Of a DNA stretch of 64,000 bases, positions 1-10,278 are shown in pieces. The position numbers and the translations under genes are program-made. The stretch is taken from contig NC_044565.1 in assembly GCF_007565055.1 (NCBI RefSeq), positions 39,827,711 to 39,891,710 of the forward strand, read 5' to 3'. This DNA is from Rhinopithecus roxellana. Lineage: Eukaryota; Chordata; Mammalia; Primates; Cercopithecidae. Under the pieces are notes generated by a model. It was given only the letters and a program-made list of their open reading frames with translations, did no database searches and had not been told where the DNA came from. Within the stretch, counting starts at the first letter, position 1. Every line of letters starts with the position of its first letter.

Positions 1-53
1 AGTATAAAAAAAAATGCACAAAGATGTTCATTGAAGTACTGTTTGTAATTTTA

Positions 54-658
54 GGCCAGGTGCAGTGGCTCACACCTGTAATCCCAGCACTTTGGGAGGC
101 CGAGGCAGGTGGATCACTGAAGGTCAGGAGTTCAAGAACAGCCTGGCAAACATGGTGAAACCCTGTCCTACTAAAAATAAAAAATTAGCTAGGTGTGGTG
201 GCACATGCCTGTAATCCCAACTACTTGAGAGGCTGAGGCAGGAGACTCTCTGTTTTTTGTTTTTTTTTTTGAGACAGAGTCCGGCTCTGTCGCCCAGTCT
301 GGAGTGCAGTGGCGCAATCTCGGCTCACTGCAAGCTCCGCCTCCCGGGTTCACGCCATTCTCCTGCCTCAGCCTCCCGAGTAGCTGGAACTACAGGCACC
401 CGCCACCTCGCCCAGCTAGTTTTTTGTATTTTTTTAGTAGAGACGGGGTTTCACCATGTTAGCCAGGGTGGTCTCGATCTCCTGACCTCGTGATCCGCCC
501 GCCTCAGCCTCCCAAAGTGCTGGGATTACAGGCTTGAGCCACCGCGCCGGGCCTAGGAGACTCTCTTGAACCAGGAGGTGGAAGTTGCAGTGAGCTGAGA
601 TTGTGCCACTATACTCCAGCCTAGGCAATAGAGTGAGACTCTGTTTAAAAAAAAAAAA
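54..658 (+). mobile_element. Alu, older copy split by a younger AluY
   Basis: Left part is 54-251 and the right part with A-tail is 555-658. The two parts join in register once the reverse-strand AluY at 252-554 is removed, so this copy is the older host of that insertion. Confidence 0.93.
252..554 (-). mobile_element. AluY, cercopithecid AluYR-like
   Basis: Starts with a T-run (reverse A-tail) and ends in GCGCCGGGCC. Flanked by 12-bp target-site duplications AGGAGACTCTCT at 240-251 and 555-566. On the reverse strand it reads GGCTCAAGCCTG and ACTAGCTGGGCGAGG, variants typical of Old World monkey AluYR. Confidence 0.93.
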
Positions 659-769
659 TTATGATTAAAAAAAATTAGAGACAATTCAATTTTCCAATAT
701 GGGGGCTGGATAAATAAATTATGGTACTCCCATTCAACAGAATAGTATTAATATTAACAATTAGCCAGT

Positions 770-1070
770 TGGGCATGGTGGCTCACACCTGTAATCCCTG
801 CACTTTGGGAGGCTGAGGTGGGTGGATCACTGAGGTCAAGAGTTCGAGACCAGCCTGCCCAACATGATGAAACCACGTGTCTACTAAAAATACAAAAAAT
901 TAGCTGGGCGTGGTGGTGGGTGCCTGTAAACCCAGCTACTCTGGAACCTGAGATAGGAAAATCGCTGAAACCCGGGAGGTGGAGGTTGCAGTGAGCCAAG
1001 ATTGTGCCACTGCCCTCCAGCCTCGATGATAAGAGTGAAACTCTGTCTCAAAAATAAATAAATAAATAAT
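770..1070 (+). mobile_element. Alu, full length
   Basis: Dimeric Alu with an (AAAT)n tail. Flanked by direct repeats AATTAGCCAGT at 759-769 and 1071-1081. Confidence 0.92.
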
Positions 1071-1170
1071 AATTAGCCAGTAGGAGCGCTGGTAAGTTGT
1101 CCAAAAACAAAACTTTGATTTATAGCGTTTGACAATTTTCATGGTACATGTTCTCTCACCACAGCCCTAT

Positions 1171-1283
1171 TTATTTACTTAAGAGACCATGTCTCACTAT
1201 GCCCAGACTGTTTTAAATGATCCTCCCACTTCAGCCTCCCAAAGTGTTGAGATTACAGGCATGAGCCATCATGCTTGGTGCCA
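1171..1283 (-). mobile_element. Degenerate Alu fragment
   Basis: Contains the reverse Alu blocks CAGCCTCCCAAAGTG and ATTACAGGCATGAGCCA with the centre missing. It is either a monomer or an internally deleted old copy. Confidence 0.7.
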
Positions 1284-1545
1284 TGGTCCATTTTGAGCTA
1301 CCAAGATAAGGTGATGTTACTTAACTTGAAGTTTTAAAGAGATGTGCATATTTGGCTCTCTCAAGCCTGTGCAAGAAGGTTCCAGCTTACTGCTGACTCA
1401 GTAGAAAGATAGTAGGGAGGAAGGAAGGAGGAAAAAAATGAGATAGATCTAATTATACGGACATAAAACGATGTCCAAGATGTATGTTTAATTGAAAAAA
1501 AAAGTTAAGTATTAGCATATGGTTTTGTAAATTTTTATTTTTCTC

Positions 1546-1842
1546 TATTTATATATTTTTTGAGACAGGGTCTTACTCTGCTACCTGGGCTAGAGTGCAG
1601 TGGGACAATCACAGCTTACTATAGCCTCAACCTGCCAGGCTCAAGCAATCCTCCCACCTCAGCCTCCCAAGTGGCTGGGACTACAGGCTCACACCACCAT
1701 GCCCAGCTATTTTTTATTTTTTGCAGAGACTGGAATCTCGCTGTATGTCTCAGTCTGTTCTCAAACTCCTAGGCTCAAGCGATTCTCCTGCCTCGGCTTC
1801 CCAAAGTGCTAGGATTACAGGTGTGAGCCACCAAGCTTAGCC
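1546..1842 (-). mobile_element. Alu, old (AluJ-like)
   Basis: Complete dimer in reverse. It is strongly diverged (GACAGGGTCTTACTCTG, TCAAGCAATCCTCCCACC), which points to the AluJ age class. Confidence 0.88.
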
Positions 1843-1974
1843 ATATATTTGTTAATATTTGAATTTGTATAATCCATGTGTTATTACTGTAATCAGAAAA
1901 ATAAATACAGTATTTAAAATCTACAGCCAAAGGCCTTAAACTGTGAACAAGGGAACCAATGTTTAAATAGCACA

Positions 1975-2660
1975 AATAGTGCTTTCTCACACTCTGTTGC
2001 TGGCAGTATAAATTGGAGCAATCTGGCCAGGCGTGTGGTGTCTCACACCTGTAATCCCAGTGCTTTGGGAGACTGAGGTGGGTGGATCACCTGAGGTCAG
2101 GAGTTCAAGAGCAGCCTGCCCAACATGGTGAAACCCTGTCTCTACTAAAAATATAAAAATTAGCCAGGCGTGGTGGCAGGCGCCTATAATCCCAACTACT
2201 AGGGAGGCTGAGACAAGAGAATTGCTTGAACCCAGGAGGTGAAGGTTGCAGTGAGCCAAAATCATGCCATTGCACTCCAACCTGGGCAACAAAAGTGAAA
2301 CTCCATCTCCAAAAAAAAAAAGAAAAAGAAAAAAAAAATGGAGCAATCTTTCTGGAGAGTAATTTGTAATAGGAACCTAAGCTCTAAAAATGTATTTATT
2401 TGTTGACCCAGTGATTCCACTTCTGGGGATTTATCCTGGAAAAGTGGTTAAGGATGCAAGCAAAAATTCAGCTACAAGAATATTCTTTGTGTTTTCTGTC
2501 AAATAATCTAAATGTTCAGTAATAAGGAACATTATTAAATGTTCCTTAAAAAGGAAAAAAATTATTGTAGATTCATATAAAGTATTCAGCCATTAACAAC
2601 AATATAGAAGTCTATTGATGTAAAAAGGTGCTTACTTGTTTTAAAATGTATAAAAATAAA
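1975..2660 (+). mobile_element. Old L1 (L1M) 3' fragment split by an Alu
   Basis: The stretches 1975-2024 and 2339-2660 read as ORF2/3'-end L1 text, for example CCCAGTGATTCCACTTCTGG and TATTCAGCCATTAACAAC. They are rejoined when the Alu at 2025-2338 is removed. Too diverged for a firm subfamily name. Confidence 0.65.
2025..2338 (+). mobile_element. Alu inside an old L1
   Basis: Target-site duplication TGGAGCAATCT at 2014-2024 and 2339-2349. The A-tail is interrupted by G residues. Confidence 0.93.
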
Positions 2661-2670
2661 AACAGATTAC

Positions 2671-2972
2671 AGGTCGGGCATGATGTGGCTCACACCTGTA
2701 ATCCTAACACTTCGGGAGGCTGAGGTGGGCAGATCACTTGAGGTCAGTAGTGCGAGACCAGCCTGGCCAACATGCTGAAACCCATCTCTACCAAAAATAC
2801 ATAAAATTTGCCGGGTGTGGTGGCACACGCCTATAGTCCCAGCTACTAGGAGGCTGAGGCAGGAGAATTGTTTTAACCCAGGAGGAGGAAGTTGCAGTGA
2901 TCTGAGATCATGCCACTGCACTCCAGCCTGGATGACAGAGCAAGACCCTATCTCAAAAAATAAATAATAAAA
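2671..2972 (+). mobile_element. Alu
   Basis: Full dimer beginning AGGTCGGGCATGATG and ending in an A-rich tail with TAAATAATAAAA. Confidence 0.9.
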
Positions 2973-3630
2973 GCAGATCACAAAGCCGTACGTACGGTAT
3001 ATTCCCTACTTTTATAAATCTAAAGCTACAGATCTTATGACTTCACTAAGTCCCTGGCTCACATTCAGGTATATGATTTGAGAGGGGAATGAGGCTAGAT
3101 GTAAACTATGACTTTTCCCAAAGCAATTCAGTAACTCGGGTTGTATGATTTTCACTGCCTGGAATGGCCTTGTCTGCCCTGTGTGAGGAATTCTATTCAG
3201 GCTCTTCATCACCTCTTTATATATTATTTATTATGCTCCTAACCAATGCCCTTTCAGTGCTCAGGAGAACTCCTACAGGAATACTCAGTCTATAGGTGCT
3301 CAGGACTGGGCTGAGAATGGGGCAAGGTGATTTACAGAGTACAGTATCAATCTGCCTTGGTACAGGCATGAAGCACCTGGGACCATCAGTTACAGCAATG
3401 TGTGGATTTGACATATTTAAGGGAATTTAATAAATGAAGTTTATAAACAGTGTTTTAATATGTAAGAGAATTTGATTTGTTAAATCTGTATGGTTTTATA
3501 ACTTTACAATGCTTAAGAAAATTCTATTATCTTTATAAATAGTGTTTAAATGGGAAATTTAATATGTCAAATTAATAAGCTCACTGAACATTAAATCCAA
3601 GCACAAGTGAAAGTGTTTTGTTTTAAAATG
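2973..3630. other. No recognised feature
   Basis: Diverged single-copy-looking sequence. The first half is mixed composition and the second half is AT-rich. Reading frames of 65-66 residues occur on the reverse strand without coding hallmarks. Confidence 0.5.
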
Positions 3631-3639
3631 AATTGATAG

Positions 3640-3923
3640 GCCAGGCGCACTGGCTCACGCCTATAATCCTAGCACTTTGGGAGGCAAGGCGGGTGGATCA
3701 CCTGAAGTCAGGAGTTCGAGACCAGCCTGGCCAACATGGCAAATCCCTGTCTCTAAAATTAGGTGTGGTGGCGGGTGCTTGTAATCCCAGCTACTGGAGA
3801 GGCTGAGGCAGGAGAATCACTTGAACCCCAGGAGCGGAGGTTGCAATGAGCTGAGATTACACCACTTCACTCCAGCCTGGACAAAAGAGCAAAACTCGTC
3901 TCAAAAAAATAAATAAACAAATA
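3640..3923 (+). mobile_element. Alu with a small internal deletion
   Basis: Flanked by AATTGATAG at 3631-3639 and 3924-3932. The segment between CTCTAAAATTAGG and the usual A-rich linker is shortened, so the middle tract is missing. Confidence 0.9.
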
Positions 3924-4084
3924 AATTGATAGATTTATATGTAAATTTCAGAAATGTGGTTAAATGCTTAATAACAATTAGGCTTAACATTTACTTCGTA
4001 ATAAATTAAATATCAACTGAGATGCAAACAGCTTTATGAGTTCCTTCCCATGCACAAAAAGTACTCTCAGCCTTTTAAAATCTC

Positions 4085-4250
4085 AATTGACAATTGGTAC
4101 AGATATGGTGCCATTTTGCAGAGGGGGAAACTGAGGTGAAGATAACCTCCCAAGGTGATGGAACTAGGAAGTGGTGGACCCTGCATTCCAGCTCAGGTGA
4201 CACCAGATTGCTAGAGTCAGAACACTCCACCACTTTCCTCTACCACCTCC
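4085..4250 (+). mobile_element. MIR SINE
   Basis: Matches MIR text in order: CCATTTTGCAGAGGGGGAAACTGAGG, an eroded CCCAAGGT-GA core, then a CTGACTC-like end before CTCCACCACT. An ancient mammalian tRNA-derived SINE. Confidence 0.75.
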
Positions 4251-4602
4251 AGTATATGCAGAGAGATTCCATTTCTATAGAAAACAATGTTAGTTATGAA
4301 TACATAACCTGGAAGAATATATGCCAATATGACAACATTGGTCTTTCCTGGAGTGGGAATTACAAAGGACTGGTTTTTTTTTTTTCTTTTTTTTCCTGTA
4401 ATGTTTATGATTTGAGTAAAAGGAATTCTCTACCTCTTCACCCCATTTTTCAATGAATCTCTTTGCTGCCAATTTAAAATTAAGGTAATGGCCAGGCACA
4501 GCAGCTCACGCCTGTAATCCCAGCACTTTGGGAAGCAGGAGGAGCGCTTGAGCCCAGGAGTTGGAAACCAGCTTGGGTAACATATCCAGACCCCTCTCTA
4601 GA

Positions 4603-4603
<1 letters not shown>

Positions 4604-4633
<30 letters not shown>

Positions 4634-4917
4634 CTGAGAGGGAGTCTCGCTCTGTCTCCCAGGCTGGAGTGCAGTGGCGCAATCTCGGCTCACCACAACC
4701 TCCGCCTCCCTGGTTCAAACGATTACCTTGCCTCAGCCTCCCCAGTAGCTGGGATTACAGGCGCGTGCCACCACGCCCAGCTAATTTTTTGTATTTTTAG
4801 TAGAGACGGGGTTTCACCGTGTTAGCCAGGATAGTCATGATCTCCTGACCTCGTGACCCGCCCGCCTCAGCCTCCCAAAGTGCTGGGATTACAGGCGTGA
4901 GCCACCGCGCCCGGCCT
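4604..4917 (-). mobile_element. AluY inserted in an older Alu
   Basis: T-run of about 27 followed by a low-divergence reverse AluY, including CTCCTGACCTCGTGA. It ends GCGCCCGGCC. Confidence 0.93.
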
Positions 4918-5240
4918 AATTTTTATTTATTTTTATTTTTATTTTTTTGTTTGCTTTTGAGATGGAGTCTGGCTCTGTCGACCAGGTTGGAGTGCAGAGG
5001 CAAGATCTCAGCTCACTGCAACCTCCGCCTCCCGGGTTCACGCCATTCTCCTGCCTCAGCCACCCGAGTAGCTGGGACTACAGGCGCCCGCCACCTCGCC
5101 CGGCTAATTTTTTCGTATTTTTAGTAGAGATGGCGTTTCACCACGTTAGCGAGGATGGTCTCGATCTCCTGACCTCGTGATCCGCCCGCCTCGGCCTTCC
5201 AAAGTACTGGCATTACAGGCGTGAGCCACCGCGCCCGGCC
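4918..5240 (-). mobile_element. AluY, second insertion abutting the first
   Basis: Begins with a (TTTTTA)n tract, reads CACCTCGCCCGGC (GCCGGGCGAGGTG in reverse) and ends GCGCCCGGCC. It follows the 4604-4917 copy without spacer, giving two same-strand AluYs in one older host. Confidence 0.92.
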
Positions 5241-5550
5241 AGAAAAAAATTTTTAAATTAGCCAGACGTGGTGGCCCACGCCTGTACACCCAGCTCCTAG
5301 GGAGGCTGAGGCAGGAAGATTTTTTGAGTCCTGGAGTTTAAGGCTGCAGGGAACTAAATGATAGTGCCACTACACTCCAACCTGGGTGATAGAACGGGAC
5401 CTGTGGGAAGAGAAAGAAAGGGAGAAAAAGAAGAAGGATGAGAGAGAAAGAAACACAGAGAAAGAAAGAAAAACAAAGGGAATTCTGCACCACCTTATGT
5501 TTCTTTTCTGTGTTGTCAATCAGCATTCTGTAGTCACTTAGTAGTATCTA

Positions 5551-5862
5551 CTTCTTTTCTTTTCTTTTTTTTTTTTTTTTTTTGAGACAAAGTCTCGCTC
5601 TGTCGCCCAGGCTGGAGTGCAGTGGGCGATCTCGGCTCACTGCAAGCTCCGCCTCCCGGGTTCACGCCATTCTCCTGCCTCAGCCTCTGCAGTAGCTGGG
5701 ACTACAGGCGCCCGCCATCACGCTCAGCTAATTTTTGTATTTTTAGTAGAGATGGGGTTTCACCATGTTGGCCAGGATGGTCTCGATCTCTTGACCTCGC
5801 GATCCACCTGCCTTGGCCTCCCGAAGTACTGGAATTACAGGCGTGAGCCACCGCGCCCGGCC
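5551..5862 (-). mobile_element. AluY
   Basis: Long T-rich start at 5551, then low-divergence reverse AluY to GCGCCCGGCC at 5862. Confidence 0.93.
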
Positions 5863-5935
5863 AGGGGCTTTCTTTTATTACATTCCTGTTGGTGCTTCAA
5901 ATGCCCCCTCAGATGGGCCTCACTCCGGGTTTAAA

Positions 5936-6204
5936 CTTTTTGTTTGTTTCTTTGAGACAGAGTCTAGCTTCTTTGCCCAGGCTGGAGTGCAATGGCTCAA
6001 TCTCGACTCACTGCAACCTCCGCCTCCCAGGTTCAAGCAATTCTCCTGCCTCAGCCTCCCCAGTAGCTGGGACTACAGGCACACCCCACCAACAGGGTTT
6101 CACCATGTTGGCCAGCCTGGTCTCGAACTCCTGACCTCAAGTGATCTGCCCACCTCAGCCTCCCAAAGTGCTGGGATTACAGGCGCTAGCCACCGCGCCC
6201 GGCC
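5936..6204 (-). mobile_element. Alu with about 35-bp internal deletion
   Basis: Reverse Alu in which the block normally between CACACCCC and ACAGGGTTTCACC (the GGCTAATTTTTGTATTTT segment) is missing. It ends GCGCCCGGCC. Confidence 0.92.
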
Positions 6205-6935
6205 AAAATTTTTTCCTAGGCTCCTATTCCCCACATCTCATGAAATTAGTCACTCCTTCACCTATGCTACCTTTGTGTCTACCATATGTTTTTGTTATTA
6301 AATGTGTAATGCTGGGGTATAGTTACTTTTCTGTGTCATATGTCTTTGTTTTCCCACCGTGTAGCACAGAAGTTGGCTGGTTAAACTGAATACATAAAAA
6401 TCAATTATATAGTTTTCTTTCTTTCCTCGAAAGGCTTACTCTCCTTTGGTCCTTTAGACTTAACATTGGGGTAGGTGACACAAGCAAGACTTAAGCTAAA
6501 GTAAAGGAATTCAGTTAAGAGGGTGTCACAAAACTAGAGAAATGGAATAGCCTCTCTGAAAAAATCATGTGCAGGGAGCTGCTGAGAGAGGACCCATGTC
6601 ACATATGAGCAATTGGGAGGGAGGGAGAACCTTGCCTTCGCTTCCCAGGGTGTGTCATGTCCTGCTGCTCACAGGCTAGCCTGGCCGTACGTATTTCTCA
6701 GGGTCCAGTTTTCTACTTAAAGCAAAAAACAAAATACAAACAAAACAAAACAAAACAAAACAAAAAATCAGGTGGGGGGGCAACTAACCCGTTAAGCTGG
6801 AAGAATATTTTTAGATAGCTGAGGCCTGGGAATACGTCTATTATTTATCATGACCCCAGCCAGTGTGCACTTTATTCTGGACTGCCTCAGGGGTGGGAAT
6901 CTCTGGTTAGGGTGGCACTGCTGAGGGGTAGCCCT
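6205..6935. other. Single-copy-looking DNA upstream of the CpG island
   Basis: No gene recognised. A (CAAAA)n microsatellite lies at about 6738-6767, followed by a G-run at 6772-6780. The sequence becomes GC-rich from about 6880. Confidence 0.5.
6738..6767 (+). repeat. (CAAAA)n microsatellite
   Basis: Five to six pentanucleotide units. No Alu body is attached, so it is a free simple repeat. Confidence 0.9.
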
Positions 6936-6939
6936 GAAG

Positions 6940-7620
6940 ATGCCCTGCCCACACAGCGCAGACCCCCTGCCTGTGCCCCCGCGTGGGAGCCAGCCTGAGG
7001 GCGGAGGGGCGAAACCAGGGTCTGCCCTGCCCCTTTCTCCCCTCCAAGTCGGCAGCGGCACTGGAAAGTGAAAATGAGAGCAGAAACCATCCTGAGCACC
7101 CTCGCTCAGGCTGGCGACCCACACTGGTCATGCAGGCTGTGGGAGAGGAAGGGAAGCGCGGGGGTGCTTACAGGCAGGCGACTCTCTCAAGGGAAACCAG
7201 GAGGTGCTCTCTCTGGCCGCGGCCACGCCCCACCCTGCCTCCCTTGGGCCCCGCACCCATGAGTCTCCTCCCCCTACGAGGCCCCTCCTGGTTCCTGCGC
7301 CTCAGCCCCGCCCTTCGCTTGCGATTCTGAGGCCACGCCCCCTAGGACCTGACTAAGTCCCGTAGTGAGGCTCCACAAGGCTTCCGCCTGTGCGGCCACT
7401 TCCTCTTCCTCCTGCCTCTCCTCCTTTTTGGGGGAGATGGCCGCGCCCTGCCGCTGGCCCACAGACCTCGTGGATGCCGCATAGAATGGCCCGAAGTAAA
7501 CACGGGGTTCTTTCCCATAAGGGCCCCGTCCAGGGCCGAGTCACCTTCTCCCTTGTAGTCTTTGCGGTGAGACCTGTTGGGGGGCGCGGACCCTGAAGAT
7601 CCCTTTGGGTTTCTTCCTCC
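6940..7620. promoter_or_regulatory. CpG island and candidate promoter
   Basis: The only clearly CpG-dense, GC-rich block in the window. By eye I count about 25 CpG in 7201-7600, an observed/expected ratio near 0.65. Motifs seen include KLF/SP-type GC boxes (CCACGCCCC at 7223, CCCCGCCC near 7306, GGCCACGCCCCCT at 7331), tandem ETS-type CTTCCTCTTCCT at 7399-7410 and a YY1-like AGATGGCCGC at 7435-7444. No TATA box is evident. This matches TATA-less housekeeping-type promoters whose start would lie near the ETS/YY1 cluster, about 7380-7440. The downstream splice donor at 7566/7567 supports rightward transcription. A divergent leftward transcript is also possible. Promoter function is inferred; there is no transcript evidence here. 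Confidence 0.65.
7390..7566 (+). other. Candidate first exon of an unidentified transcript
   Basis: Within the CpG island, just downstream of the ETS/YY1 cluster. The stretch ends at TTTGCG followed by GTGAGA, a good 5' splice donor. A reading frame from ATG at 7486 gives MARSKHGVLSHKGPVQGR and 9 further residues up to the donor in phase 0. A short upstream reading frame from ATG at 7438 stops at TAG just before it. I do not recognise this peptide, so the exon could equally belong to a non-coding RNA. Start and coding status are inference; the donor and island are seen directly. Confidence 0.3.
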
Positions 7621-8068
7621 TGGCTCATCGGCCGGACCCAAGTGATGAGAAGGGGAGTAGGGAGATGAATTGTGGAAAGAAAAGAATGCTGCTGAATTAC
7701 TGAGTGCCTAACCGAAGAAAAATTGGGGAGCAAGGGCATGACGGGGCACTAAAATTTTTTGAGGAAGATTCGTTGTCAGAAAATAGAAATGGCTAGAATC
7801 ATCATCAAAGTGTCAGTCATTTCAAACTGCCTTTTAATTACAGTCCTCAGGATGCCTGGTAATTACAGTAGACATCTGACCTCATACTCGCAAACCAAGT
7901 TCAGATGGAAATATTTAGAGAAATGCAGGCACAAAGCAGGAAATTGGGGTATTGGTGTTTTCAGAGTTCTCTTTGGGTATCTCTGGATATTGAGGGGGAA
8001 AACTCCAATGAAATATATCAGACATGATTTTAAAAAATGACATGAAACCACTGTCTGATTTTCCTTAG
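7621..8068. other. No recognised repeat; possible first intron
   Basis: Lies between the candidate exons. A 93-codon open frame exists at 7759-8040 but has no recognised domain, and its codon pattern is not gene-like. Confidence 0.35.
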
Positions 8069-8141
8069 GCCCGACATCGGGTAGCATTCACAGCAAATAT
8101 TCATTGGCTGGTGGAAGCCCTTGTGATCAAAATGAAGTCAG
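8069..8141 (+). other. Possible second exon
   Basis: Preceded by a pyrimidine-rich acceptor (GATTTTCCTTAG, AG at 8067-8068) and followed by CAG/GTGATT. Joined in phase 0 to the candidate first exon it stays open and begins ARHRVAFTANIHWLVEALV. Neither segment resembles a protein I know. It may be a chance acceptor-donor pair. Confidence 0.2.
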
Positions 8142-8289
8142 GTGATTTAGCGCATACCGTTGTTTGCCTGTGTTCTCCAAAACTGAAGAGCCTTGCATTC
8201 ACTTTTCTTGTAGGGAGTTTAAAGGAAACAAACCACTCACCTGCTGCAAGTGCTTAGCATTGTGCTAGAATAATTACAGAAGCTATCTC

Positions 8290-8425
8290 AAGCTGGGCGT
8301 CGTGGTGCACGCCTGTAATCCCAGCTCCTTCGGAGGCTGAGACGGGAGGATCGCTTGAGCCCAGGAGAGATCACAACACTGCACTCCAGCCTGGGTGACA
8401 GGATGAGACTCTGTCCAAAAAGAAG
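8290..8425 (+). mobile_element. Internally deleted Alu
   Basis: Starts at AGCTGGGCGTCGTGG, reads to GAGCCCAGGAG, then jumps to GATCACAACACTGCACTCC and a short tail. The total is about half of an Alu. Confidence 0.85.
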
Positions 8426-8467
8426 GACAAGAATAATTCAGCAGTAGTTGGTTACAGAGTGAAAAGT

Positions 8468-8630
8468 ACTCCCACTTGATTTTTATTTTATTATCCTGGA
8501 CTCGATTTTATTATCAAGTGGGATTTTTACCTGGGCTTTCAGAAGTTAAGGTAATTTGCCCAAGGTCACATGATTAGTAAATTATCAGTTTAGGATTGAA
8601 CTCAGGTCACCTGTCTCCCCCAAAGCATAC
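8468..8630 (+). mobile_element. MIR SINE
   Basis: Core text AGTTAAGGTAATTTGCCCAAGGTCACATGATTAGTAAA then GGATTGAACTCAGGTC fits MIR. Its 5' side carries a partial duplication of TTTTATTTTATTATC that creates the TCCCACTTGA / TCAAGTGGGA inverted repeat at 8470-8523. Confidence 0.75.
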
Positions 8631-8801
8631 AGAATGCAGGTGTGTACATTTATCTAAGTGTGTCAAACTGTACAGTTAAAATGAGTACATTTAATATAAC
8701 TTATAACCCAGTTAAGTTGGTTTTTTTAATCATGCAGAATGAGTGATGTTACAAAACTCATCACATAAACCACAATATGATTTCATACATGAAAGTATAA
8801 A

Positions 8802-9092
8802 GGCTGGGCGCAGTGGCTCACGCCCGTAATCCCAGCACTTTGGGAAGCTGAGGCAAGTGGATCACCTGAGGCTAGGAGTTCGAGACCAGCCTGGCCAACA
8901 TGGTGAAACCCCATTTCTACAAAAAATACAAAAATTAGCTGGTCATGGTGGCACATGCCTGTAATCCCAGTTACTCGGGAGGCTGAGGCACAAGAATCGC
9001 TTGAACTCGGGAGGCAGAGGTTGCAGTGAGCTGAGATCATACCACTGCAGTCCATCCTGGGCAATAGAGTAAGACTGTCTCAAAAAGAAAGG
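8802..9092 (+). mobile_element. Alu
   Basis: Full dimer beginning GGCTGGGCGCAGTGG, with a short AAAAAGAAA tail. Confidence 0.92.
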
Positions 9093-9934
9093 TTATGTAT
9101 AAAGATATGCCTTTATTTATAATTGACATACATATTGAAAGGTTAGTGACACAACTGTCAAGCATTGTTCATTCAAGTGACCTTTCCAAACTTCAGTACA
9201 GATGTATATAAATATCAAGCAGGAAGCTACCACGGGTTAGGGTCATGAAAGTCTGTCTTGGAAATCAACCAAGCATACACAGAATTGGAAACAACATTGG
9301 AAGTATGTGATACCACACCTATCTAACAAAAACATCTTCAAAGTGCAGGGCACTGAACGGATCAGACACTTTTCTTACTGGGTATGCACAAAAGTCACCT
9401 TTCATATGTATAATATACTATGTGTGGTACTAAGGATTGTATAGTATACTATGTATGGTACTAAGGATGGTGATTACAAGCTGTGCAGCAGAACTTAGAA
9501 GTTTTTATTTTCAATCATACCAAGGCTGTGTTTGACTGTTTAAAGACAGTATACTGACAACTGTTTCATTTTATAATGTTCCACTTTGAAGTTTTACCAG
9601 TTTCAGAAACATCTTGAATTTAAGGCTTTAATGAAATTTTGTGAATCAAAAATTCATAAAATTGGTATTCTGAACAATCATTATTGTCCACACATATGTA
9701 GAAACAGGATACAGCATAACTCAGTTTTTCTTACAAGTGGTAAACTGGCTTTCATAGCATGGTTAAACTGATGCTACTTGCCACCCCGGCCCAATACACA
9801 TATGTTTCTGTTGGTCAATTTAACAGCCCCTCTTATAATAATAAACTCCACAGTCCTCAAAATAGGATGTGATTGATTGAATTTCACTGTTAGGAATTCT
9901 GCACAACCTTATGTTTTCCTAGAAAATATTTTCT
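9093..9934. other. AT-rich DNA with a 31-bp tandem duplication
   Basis: No repeat family or gene recognised. Units at 9408-9437 and 9439-9468 are near-identical (GTATAATATACTATG... and GTATAGTATACTATG..., each ending GGTACTAAGGAT). On the reverse strand an AATAAA signal lies near 9113, so a leftward transcript end is conceivable but unsupported. Confidence 0.45.
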
Positions 9935-10253
9935 TGGCTGGGCGCAGTGGTTCATGCCTGTAATCATTCTCTACGATTGGTCTTCCAGCACTTTGGGAGG
10001 CTGAGGCAGGAGGATGACCTGAACCCAGGAGTTTGAGACCAGCCTGGGTAACATGGCAAAACCCCGTCTCTACCAAAAACACAAAAAATTAGCCAGATTT
10101 GGTAGCGCGTGCCTATGGTTCAAGCTACTTGGGAGGCTGAGGTGGGAGGATCACTTGAACCTGGGAGGCAGAGGTTGCAGTAAGTGGAGATTGCACCACT
10201 GCACTCCAGCCTGGGTGACAGAGTGAGACCTCATCTCAAAAATAACAAAAAAA
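9935..10253 (+). mobile_element. Alu carrying a 19-bp foreign insertion
   Basis: The consensus string GCCTGTAATC-CCAGCACTTTGG is broken after TAATC by 19 extra bases at 9966-9984. Otherwise it is a full dimer with an A-rich tail. Confidence 0.92.
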
Positions 10254-10278
10254 CTTAAAATGTAAAAAATTTAACCAA

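Larger units (their letters stand above)
4490..5475 (+). mobile_element. Older Alu split by two AluY copies
   Basis: Left arm is 4490-4600. The right arm, 5250-5400, runs from AATTAGCCAGACGTGG to CTCCAACCTGGG. The two arms belong to one copy. Its tail became a purine-rich (GAAA)-type tract, about 5409-5475. Confidence 0.85.

Noticed and set aside
5813..6301. 162-codon forward open frame
   Set aside because: Translates two reverse Alus and the spacer. Contains typical Alu peptides such as LLTSSDLPTSASQSAGITG; not a gene.
6792..7739. Several overlapping open frames of 62-128 codons on both strands of the CpG island
   Set aside because: GC-rich sequence has few stops. None shows a domain, and their overlap on both strands argues against all but possibly the short exon at 7486-7566.
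7759..8040. 93-codon forward frame MRKIRCQKIEMARIII...
   Set aside because: No recognised family, no splice or promoter logic of its own; more likely intronic.
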